A stretch of 17,327 nucleotides of DNA from JAWVEV01 sp033856535 (lineage in GTDB: Bacteria > Actinomycetota > Thermoleophilia > Miltoncostaeales > Miltoncostaeaceae): positions 1 to 17,327 of the forward strand of contig JAWVEV010000218.1 in assembly GCA_033856535.1 (NCBI GenBank), in the 5' to 3' direction. The stretch's first letter is position 1. Each line of letters opens with the position of its first letter. Position numbers and translations under genes: made by a program. Shown in pieces: positions 7,448 to 12,462 of this stretch. The notes beneath the pieces are model-generated. The model was not told the origin of the DNA, searched no databases, and was given only the letters and a program-made list of their open reading frames with translations.

Positions 7448-9214
7448 ATGAGGGTGATCGCGCGATCGCAACAGGCCTGGCCGCTCACGGCGGACGTGGC
7501 CGACGAGGAGCTGGTGCGCCGGGTGCGCCGGAGGGATCAGCGCGCCTTCGAGGCGATCTACCAGCGTTACCGGGAGCCGCTGTACCGCTATTGCCACTCG
7601 ATCTTGCGACAACGGGAGGACGCCGAGGAGGCGTTCCAGGCGACGATGCTGTCGGCGTTCCAGGCGCTGTCCGGGGGCGACCAGCGCGCGATCGCGTTGC
7701 GGCCGTGGCTCTACCGCATCGCGCACAACACGTGCATCAGCGCGCTCCGGAAGCGTCCGCGCCAGAGCGCGGCGGAGCTGACCGGGCGGGAGGCCGCCGC
7801 CGTGGACGTGGGGGCGACCACCGAGCTGGCGGAGGACCTGCGCCAGCTGCAGCGCGACATGGCGGAGCTGCCGGAGGCGCAGCGGGCCGCGCTCGTGATG
7901 CGGGAGCTGGGCGGCCTCAGCCACGTCGAGATCGGGCGGGTGCTCGATGAGGACCCGTCGGCGGTGAAGCAGCTCATCTACGGCGCGCGAAGCGCGCTCC
8001 ACGACCTTGCCGCGGGACGCGACCTGGCGTGCGCGTCCGTGCGGCGGACCCTCTCCGACGGCGACGGCCGGTCGCTGCGCGGGCGGGGCCTCAGGGCCCA
8101 TCTGCGCTCGTGCGCCGGTTGCCGGACCTGGCAGGCCGACCTCCATGCTCGGCCCATCAGGCTCGCCGCGCTCGCCCCCGTGATCTCGGCGGCGGCCTTC
8201 GCGCACATCTACGAGGCCGTCACCGGAGCGGCCGCCGCGGCCGGGCTCGGGGCCGGCATCGCCGCGGCGACCGCCGGGGCGGGCGCGGCCGGAGGGGCTG
8301 CGGCGGCCGGAGCCGGCGCGGCGGGCGGCGCCGCGGCCGGGGGGTCCGCCCTCGCGGCCGCCGGAGGGGCGGGCGCCGGGGCCGGCGCGGCCGCCTCGGG
8401 CGGCCTTGCGGTCAAGCTGGCCGCGATCGGTTCGGCGACGCTGATCGGCGGCGGCACCGCCGTGGTTCCCGCCGTCGAGTCGGCGCACCGGGCCCCTCCG
8501 CCGCAGGCTCGGGCCCATGTGGTCCAGGCCAGCGCGGCGGCGCCGGCGTCCATCGTCTTCACCGCGGCGCCGCCGGCGGCCGCGGCCGCGGCCGGTGCGC
8601 CGGGCCTCGATCGGGCGGCGGCCGCCCGCCGCGAGGCGCGCGAGCGCGCCATCGCGCGCGTCGCCGACCGGACGGGCGAGCGGCGCGGCCGCGAAGGTGA
8701 CGCTGGGCTTGACGAGGGCCGGGATCGTGGACGGGGGCTGGCGTCAGGGTTTCGCTCCACTGGTTCCGGCGCCGGGGCCGCCCGTCAGGACGCGAACGAC
8801 CGCGCGTCGCGCGCCGGCCTGGTCCGCCCGGATGGGCTGACCCGCCGCGAGCGCCTCGCCGGCTCCGTCGATCGCGCCGGCCGGGCGCGCGACGCGGCGC
8901 TCCGGGACGGGCGGACGGGCTCCGGCGACCAGTTGATCCCGGGCACCATCGCCCTGCCGCTCGCGCCGCAGGCCGGAGAGGGCGAGGGCGGGCGTCTCGG
9001 CATTCGGGAGCGCGTGCGCAACCGCCGGGACGGGACCCCGACGCCGACGGCGCCGTCCGGGCCGGGCATGGCGGAGCCGACCACTCCGCTCGTCCCGATC
9101 GTGCCGGCGCTCCCCGGTGCGCCGACCGCTCCGGATCAGCCCTCCGCCGAGGACGGGACGCGACACGCGGCGGACGACCCGGCCGGGTACACGAACCCCT
9201 TCCGAGGGAGATAG
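7448..9214 (+). CDS. ECF-like sigma factor fused to a zinc anti-sigma-like domain and membrane anchor (copy 2)
   Basis: The 588-residue product is a paralogue of the preceding gene, closely similar over the first ~260 residues. Sigma region 2 lies at about 20-102 (RYREPLYRYCHSILRQREDAEE) and region 4 at about 128-190 (LPEAQRAALVMRELGGLSHVEI). The zinc motif is C195-x22-H218-x3-C222-x2-C225. A Gly/Ala-rich stretch (about 260-318) and a membrane segment follow (about 321-341, sharing IGSATLIGGGTA with copy 1). The tail differs: Arg/Asp-rich, then Pro/Thr-rich, ending TNPFRGR. I chose ATG 7448; GTG 7454 and TTG 7430 are alternatives and none has a clear ribosome binding site. The gene lies 97 bases after copy 1 in the same direction. 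Third-position GC falls between about 8693 and 8788 while another frame is better there, hinting at a compensated frameshift in the tail. Confidence 0.87.
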   Translation: MRVIARSQQAWPLTADVADEELVRRVRRRDQRAFEAIYQRYREPLYRYCHSILRQREDAEEAFQATMLSAFQALSGGDQRAIALRPWLYRIAHNTCISALRKRPRQSAAELTGREAAAVDVGATTELAEDLRQLQRDMAELPEAQRAALVMRELGGLSHVEIGRVLDEDPSAVKQLIYGARSALHDLAAGRDLACASVRRTLSDGDGRSLRGRGLRAHLRSCAGCRTWQADLHARPIRLAALAPVISAAAFAHIYEAVTGAAAAAGLGAGIAAATAGAGAAGGAAAAGAGAAGGAAAGGSALAAAGGAGAGAGAAASGGLAVKLAAIGSATLIGGGTAVVPAVESAHRAPPPQARAHVVQASAAAPASIVFTAAPPAAAAAAGAPGLDRAAAARREARERAIARVADRTGERRGREGDAGLDEGRDRGRGLASGFRSTGSGAGAARQDANDRASRAGLVRPDGLTRRERLAGSVDRAGRARDAALRDGRTGSGDQLIPGTIALPLAPQAGEGEGGRLGIRERVRNRRDGTPTPTAPSGPGMAEPTTPLVPIVPALPGAPTAPDQPSAEDGTRHAADDPAGYTNPFRGR

Positions 9215-9521
9215 CCCAAACCCTCACCACCGGGCCGCGTTGGGAGTCCCCGACGGGGGATGGCCCCCGTTTCCGAACCGAACTGCTCGGGCCACGGACC
9301 GGGCCGCCGGAGAGGAGACCTCGCCTGACCCGGGCACGACGCCCCCGCCCGCGCCTGAGGCCGGCACGACGCCGCCGAGCGGGACGGCGAGCGGCACGAC
9401 GCCGTCCACGGGGACCGGGGCCGGCATGACGCCGGCCCCGGTCCCGCCCTTGGCCCGATCGGCCCCTGACGCGAACTCTTCGGGAGATAGCTCCAACCCG
9501 CGCGGGCAGGCCGCGTTGAGG
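9206..9521 (+). repeat. decayed direct repeat, 276-base offset, including the sigma-2 stop codon
   Basis: Positions 9206-9245 and 9482-9521 align without gaps at 30 of 40 bases, starting GGGAGATAGC and including GGCCGCGTTG. Similarity continues with small gaps to about 9292 and 9572 (shared CGACGGGG at 9251 and 9527, CTCGGG at 9286 and 9564). The first copy holds the sigma-2 stop TAG (9212-9214); the second holds a TAG at 9488-9490 in the same frame, since 276 is a multiple of three. This suggests an old tandem duplication of the 3' end of the sigma gene and its flank. Confidence 0.6.
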
Positions 9522-9597
9522 GATGGCGACGGGGACGATCTCCCGCCCCCCGCACCGACACCGCTCGGGTCCGCCCGAGGAGAAGGAGCTCACTTTC
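9215..9597. other. 383-base spacer with repeats and no convincing gene
   Basis: This gap between the second sigma gene and the secreted helical protein has one long open frame (phase of 9117). It reads as Pro/Thr-rich low-complexity peptide and runs on into the next gene in the wrong frame. I see no start with a ribosome binding site. The gap holds the second copy of the 276-base-offset repeat and the four 30-base repeats described separately. It is best read as duplicated and decayed sigma-tail sequence followed by the leader of the next gene. No clear -35/-10 pair was found. Confidence 0.5.
9331..9450 (+). repeat. four 30-base tandem repeats
   Basis: GGCACGACGCC recurs at 9333, 9363 and 9393 and, with one change (GGCATGACGCC), at 9423, giving an exact 30-base period over 9331-9450. 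Read in the phase of 9333, each unit encodes ten residues beginning GTTP or GMTP, followed by Pro/Ala/Ser/Gly/Thr. The period being a multiple of three, and the peptide resembling the Pro/Thr-rich sigma tails, suggest it was once translated; it is now outside any supported gene. Confidence 0.75.
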
Positions 9598-10488
9598 ATG
9601 ACGAAGATCCGCAACCGGGCGCTCGGCGCCGCCCTCGCCGCCGGCGCGCTCGTCGCCCTCCCGGCGGCCGCCTCGGCTCACCCGGGTCACGGCTCGGGCA
9701 ACGCGGCCGACGCCGTCGCCAAGGTCACCGCGCACACCGAGAGGGCGGACGCCGCCCTGGACCGCGCGGCGGACCTGTTCGCGGACGGTCGTGAGCGTCC
9801 CGCCGCCGGCGCCGTCCACCGCTCCCAGGCCGCGCTGCGCCACGCCGTGAAGACCACGGCGCGGATCGTCCGCAAGGCCGACACCGACGAGGAGCGCGGG
9901 GTCGCCGCCACCGCGGTGATCACGGTCGCCACGGAGATGGACGAGGAGATCCCGACGCTGGTCGGGCTGCTCGACACGGCCCAGTCGGCCCGCGCCGACC
10001 TGCGACTGGCCAAGGCCGCCCTCGCCGACGCTCGCGGTCGCGAGAAGGCCATCGAGATCCTGAACGACCTGATGGAGGCGGGCCTCCCGGCCGAGTCCCA
10101 GGCCGCCGTCACCGCGGCCATCACCGCGCTCTCGACCGACCGCTCGGCCGAGATCGCCAAGGCCACCGCCGCGCTGGAGGACCCGGACACCTCCGAGGCC
10201 ACCGGCAAGACCATCCGCCTGACCATCGACGTGACCCTGGACGGCCAGGAGCGGGCGGCGGACATCCTGCGGCAGCTCATCGCGCAGCTTCCCGACGCGG
10301 CCAAGGGCGGGCTTCAGCGCGCGCTGGACGCGGTCAGCGCCGAGCGGGAGGACTCCGCGGAGGGCCTGGACGAGGCCTCCGACCGAATGCCCGACGGCGT
10401 GCGGAAGTTCATCGACCGGCTGGCCCACCACCACATGGCCCCGCCCGCGGACGACGACGCGACCGCTCCCGAGGGCGCGACCACGTAG
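9598..10488 (+). CDS. secreted Ala-rich helical protein, hypothetical
   Basis: The 296-residue product starts at ATG 9598, nine bases after AAGGAG (9583-9588). It has a clear signal peptide: MTKIRNR, hydrophobic ALGAALAAGALVALPAA, then ASA before HPGHG (cleavage about residue 27). The mature protein is Ala-, Asp-, Glu- and Arg-rich, nearly free of Pro and Gly in its middle, and looks like long helices (about 35-270). It has no Cys. The C-terminal part has HHH near residue 278 and a Pro/Asp/Ala/Thr tail; HPGHG follows the signal peptide, so metal binding at the ends is conceivable. I do not recognise a family. It lies downstream of the two fused sigma factors on the same strand, so it is a candidate target or partner. 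A strong inverted repeat follows the stop. Confidence 0.85.
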   Translation: MTKIRNRALGAALAAGALVALPAAASAHPGHGSGNAADAVAKVTAHTERADAALDRAADLFADGRERPAAGAVHRSQAALRHAVKTTARIVRKADTDEERGVAATAVITVATEMDEEIPTLVGLLDTAQSARADLRLAKAALADARGREKAIEILNDLMEAGLPAESQAAVTAAITALSTDRSAEIAKATAALEDPDTSEATGKTIRLTIDVTLDGQERAADILRQLIAQLPDAAKGGLQRALDAVSAEREDSAEGLDEASDRMPDGVRKFIDRLAHHHMAPPADDDATAPEGATT

Positions 10489-10507
10489 TTCCTTCCCAAG
10501 GTCCGGT

Positions 10508-10543
10508 CCGGCCGCCGTCCCTCTCCCCAGGGGCGGCGGCCGG
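10508..10543. terminator. strong hairpin between convergent genes, likely bidirectional terminator
   Basis: Positions 10508-10522 pair with 10529-10543 over 15 base pairs with one G-T wobble (10518/10533) and a six-base loop, CTCCCC. It lies 20 bases after the stop of the secreted helical protein and 8 bases from the stop of the minus-strand DUF5519-like gene. There is no T-run. Stem strength and position between convergent stops support a terminator. Confidence 0.65.
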
Positions 10544-10551
10544 CCGGCGGT

Positions 10552-10902
10552 CTACCCGGCGTCCGCGGCCACGCCGTGTCGCGCCGCCATGCGGTCGTAG
10601 TTGAGCCGCATGAGCGCGATCACGTCGCGCACGTCCTCGTCGCTCGTGATCCGCCGGGCGGCCCAGCCGGGCGAGTCGGGGAAGGCCGGGTGCGGGCCCA
10701 CCCGCCCCGCCCGCTCGAGCTCGGCCTTGACCGCGCGCGGGAAGGCGAAGTGGGCCGCGTGGTCGCCGTGCACGTGGCCCAGCTCGCGCCGGCCGAGCAC
10801 GAAGGAGCGGGCCCCGAAACGGCCCGGCTCGTCGCTCACGCCGGGCCAGCGGGTGACCTCCTCGGCGATCCGCTCGCCGGCGCGCTGCGTGGTGGTGCTC
10901 AT
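10552..10902 (-). CDS. luciferase-domain (DUF5519-like) protein
   Basis: The 116-residue product matches my memory of the small 'luciferase family' domain (DUF5519). The features are RWPGVSDEPGRFGARSFVLG, then RRELGHVHGDHAAHFAFPRA (conserved ELGH-H core, about residues 39-46), HPAFPDSPGWAARRI (about 72-86) and a C-terminal EDVRDVIALMRLNYDR helix. Despite the name, the family is not shown to make light in bacteria and its role is unknown. ATG at 10900-10902 is preceded on the minus strand by GGGAGGGG. A MerR-type promoter sits about 37-67 bases upstream, between this gene and the stop of the ArsR-type gene (10977), so it is probably transcribed on its own. The stop is TAG at 10552-10554. Confidence 0.8.
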   Translation of the reverse strand: MSTTTQRAGERIAEEVTRWPGVSDEPGRFGARSFVLGRRELGHVHGDHAAHFAFPRAVKAELERAGRVGPHPAFPDSPGWAARRITSDEDVRDVIALMRLNYDRMAARHGVAADAG

Positions 10903-10938
10903 GGCCCCTCCCGGGGTCGCGGTGCGTGTCCGCGCTCC

Positions 10939-10969
10939 ATGGTGCAACTTCACGTGAGCTTGAAGTCAA
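10939..10969 (-). promoter_or_regulatory. MerR/SoxR-type promoter and operator of the DUF5519-like gene
   Basis: On the minus strand the -35 is TTGACT (plus 10964-10969), the spacer is 19 bases and the -10 is CACCAT (plus 10939-10944). Between and overlapping them is the 20-base dyad ACTTCAAG-N4-CGTGAAGT (10947-10966), symmetric at 7 of 8 pairs. A dyad inside an over-long 19-20 base spacer is the hallmark of promoters twisted open by MerR-family activators. The half-site resembles the SoxR box. The expected transcript start is about 30 bases before the ATG. Confidence 0.7.
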
Positions 10970-10976
10970 GCCCCCT

Positions 10977-11312
10977 CTACGCGTCGCGGCGGGCGGCGTC
11001 CTCCACGGTCAGCTTCAGGCGGGCCAGGCGCCCGTCCCAGGCGGCCTCGGCGTCGCGCAGCCAGCTCGACGCCGGCGCCAGCGCGTCGTCGCGCAGGCGG
11101 TAGCGCACCGCCCGGCCGGCGCCGGGGATGCGCTCCACCAGGCCGGCCTCGTCCAGCGTGGCCAGGTGCTTGGCGACCGCCTGCCGGCTGATCGGCAGGC
11201 CCTGGGCCAGCGCCGGCACCGTGGCGACCCCCTCGCGCAGGAGCGACTCGACCATGAAGCGCCGGGTGGGGTCGGCAAGGGCGCCGAAGAGGCGGTCCAG
11301 GCGGTCGGTCAC
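10977..11312 (-). CDS. ArsR-type winged-helix transcriptional regulator
   Basis: The 111-residue product has the ArsR fold: LFGALADPTRRFMVESLL (about 8-25), then the DNA-binding helix-turn-helix VPALAQGLPISRQAVAKHL (about 32-50), then the wing LDEAGLVERIPGAGRAVRYRL (about 53-73). It has no Cys and no metal-binding ELCVCDL motif, so it is not a classic arsenic sensor. ArsR regulators of this subtype are commonly paired with SRPBCC proteins. The GTG start (11310-11312) overlaps the SRPBCC stop by four bases (GTGA on the minus strand), so the two are translationally coupled, with the regulator second. It probably represses its own operon, and perhaps clpP, through the paired dyads at 11631-11677. 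The ligand is unknown. Confidence 0.92.
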   Translation of the reverse strand: MTDRLDRLFGALADPTRRFMVESLLREGVATVPALAQGLPISRQAVAKHLATLDEAGLVERIPGAGRAVRYRLRDDALAPASSWLRDAEAAWDGRLARLKLTVEDAARRDA

Positions 11313-11605
11313 ACCGCGACGAGGGCGAGGCACGCCCGCAGGCGCGCCATCGGCACGGCGGGGGAGCTCTCGATCACCACCACGCGCGCGCCGGCCGGCG
11401 CCGCGACCACCAGGAACTCGACCCGGGTGGCGGGCTCGTCCCCGCGCCACCACCACCAGACCAGGCGGTTGGGGGCGTCGGCCACCTCGACCGCGATCTC
11501 GCGGTCGGGCTCGTCGAGCCAGCGCTCGCGCCCCTCCTCGGTGGACAGCGCCTCCCAGACGTCCTCGGGGGTCGCCTCGACCTCGATCTCCCTGACCGCC
11601 GGCAC
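11309..11605 (-). CDS. short SRPBCC (AHSA1-like) domain protein
   Basis: The 98-residue product shows the start of the AHSA1/SRPBCC fold: REIEVEATPEDVWEALSTEEG, WLDEPDREIAVEVADAP, RLVWWWWRGDEPATRVEF, then VVVIESSP. SRPBCC proteins bind hydrophobic ligands in a deep cavity. Typical members are about 140-160 residues, so this one is short and ends soon after the last beta strand with a hydrophobic helix-like end (MARLRACLALVAV). The run of four Trp is unusual. I chose GTG at 11603-11605 because GAGGAGGG lies directly upstream on the minus strand; GTG 11623 in the same frame would add six residues. It is first in a two-gene operon with the ArsR-type regulator and is divergent from clpP. Confidence 0.82.
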   Translation of the reverse strand: MPAVREIEVEATPEDVWEALSTEEGRERWLDEPDREIAVEVADAPNRLVWWWWRGDEPATRVEFLVVAAPAGARVVVIESSPAVPMARLRACLALVAV

Positions 11606-11630
11606 CCGGCCCTCCTCGTCCACGATGAGT

Positions 11631-11677
11631 TGACAACCGATTGGTTGCTATCGTGCTCTGACAACCACTCAGTTGTC
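11631..11677. promoter_or_regulatory. two operator copies between the SRPBCC-ArsR operon and clpP
   Basis: TGACAACC-N5-GTTG occurs twice in the same orientation, at 11631-11647 and 11659-11675, 28 bases apart. The first contains the perfect dyad CAACC-GATT-GGTTG (11634-11647). The second contains the perfect dyad GACAAC-N6-GTTGTC (11660-11677). A TTGACA hexamer (11630-11635) overlaps the first copy as a possible clpP -35, but no good -10 is found at normal spacing. Location in the divergent region and symmetry suggest the ArsR-type protein binds here and controls both directions; this is inference. Confidence 0.65.
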
Positions 11678-11691
11678 GAAAGGATAGCGCG

Positions 11692-12317
11692 ATGCCGCTG
11701 GTCCCAATGGTCGTCGAGCAGAGCCCGCGCGGCGAGCGCTCGTTCGACATCTACTCCCGTCTGCTCAACGAGCGCATCGTCTTCATCGGCACGCCGATCG
11801 ACGACGCCGTCGCCAACCTGGTCGTCGCCCAGCTCCTGCACCTGGAGAGCGAGGACCCCGACAAGGACGTCTCGCTCTACATCAACTCGCCGGGCGGGGT
11901 GGTGTACGCCGGCCTCGCGATCTACGACACGATGCGGTTCATCCGCCCCGACGTGCGGACGATCTGCTTCGGCGTCGCGATGAGCATGGCCTCGCTGCTG
12001 CTGGCCGGCGGCACGCCGGGCAAGCGGATGGCCCTGCCGAGCAGCCGGATCCTGATCCACCAGCCCTCGGGCGGGTACCAGGGCCAGGCCACCGACATCG
12101 AGATCCACGCCCGCGAGAGCTGGCGCTGCGCAGGCACGTCGACGAGATCTACGCACGCCACACGGGCCAGACGGTCGAGCGCGTCCACGAGGACATGGAG
12201 CGCGACCGCTTCTTCAGCGCCGAGCAGGCCCGCGAGTACGGCCTGGTCGATCGCGTGATCGACTCGCACGAGATCGCCCGCACGCCGACGGGCTTCGGGG
12301 CGCGCGAGGACGGCTGA
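11692..12317 (+). pseudogene. clpP: ATP-dependent Clp protease proteolytic subunit, frameshifted
   Basis: The protein starts at ATG 11692 (AAAGGA seven bases upstream) and follows ClpP closely: SRLLNERIVFIGTPID, YINSPGGVVYAGLAIYD, catalytic Ser in GVAMSMAS, catalytic His in RILIHQPSGG, then TDIEIHARE. At 12118-12119 one base is missing. After it, the frame beginning at 12120 reads LALRRHVDEIYARHTGQ, then ERDRFFSAEQAREYGLVD, to TGA at 12315-12317. With one base restored the product would be 208 residues, normal for ClpP. As given, translation continues out of frame to 12258 and loses the catalytic Asp region and C-terminal handle. The second half shows no other damage, so this is a very recent mutation or a sequencing/assembly error. 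No clpX or second clpP is adjacent. ClpP assembles as two heptameric rings with an AAA+ partner. Confidence 0.88.
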
Positions 12318-12328
12318 CGGCCGCGCCC

Positions 12329-12359
12329 TTGACCTCAAGTGCGCTCGAGGTCGCATCCT
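12329..12359 (+). promoter_or_regulatory. MerR/SoxR-type promoter and operator of the MFS gene
   Basis: The -35 TTGACC (12329-12334), a 19-base spacer and the -10 CATCCT (12354-12359) enclose the 20-base dyad ACCTCAAG-N4-CTCGAGGT (12332-12351), symmetric at 7 of 8 pairs. The layout equals that of the SoxR box (CCTCAAG-N4-CTTGAGG) and of MerR-family promoters in general. It lies 12 bases after the clpP stop and about 100 bases before the MFS ATG. It closely matches the promoter found at 10939-10969. Confidence 0.75.
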
Positions 12360-12361
12360 GC

Positions 12362-12396
12362 GGGGCGGACGCCGCCCGAAGAGCCGCGTCCGCCCC
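12362..12396 (+). other. hairpin in the 5' leader of the MFS gene
   Basis: GGGGCGGACG (12362-12371) is perfectly complementary to CGTCCGCCCC (12387-12396), with a 15-base loop. A bulge allows three further pairs. It begins two bases after the predicted -10 box, so it would lie at or just before the 5' end of the MFS transcript. Alternatively it terminates clpP transcription. No T-run follows. Confidence 0.45.
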
Positions 12397-12462
12397 TCGC
12401 GGCTGTACCGGAGCCGCCATTCCGGATAGTTTGCGCGGCGTCGTCCGCAGGAGGATCCGAAG

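Noticed and set aside
3862..7488. Minus-strand open frame of over 1200 codons running from the hydrolase across the first sigma gene.
   Set aside because: Only the 3862-5433 part has hydrolase motifs and a signal peptide. The rest is the antisense of a clearly recognised sigma gene and is open only because of high GC.
9117..9794. Possible 225-residue Pro/Thr-rich protein in the spacer after the second sigma gene.
   Set aside because: It would overlap both the sigma-2 end and the first 197 bases of the secreted helical protein in the wrong frame. It has no ribosome binding site, and only the short repeat part looks once translated.
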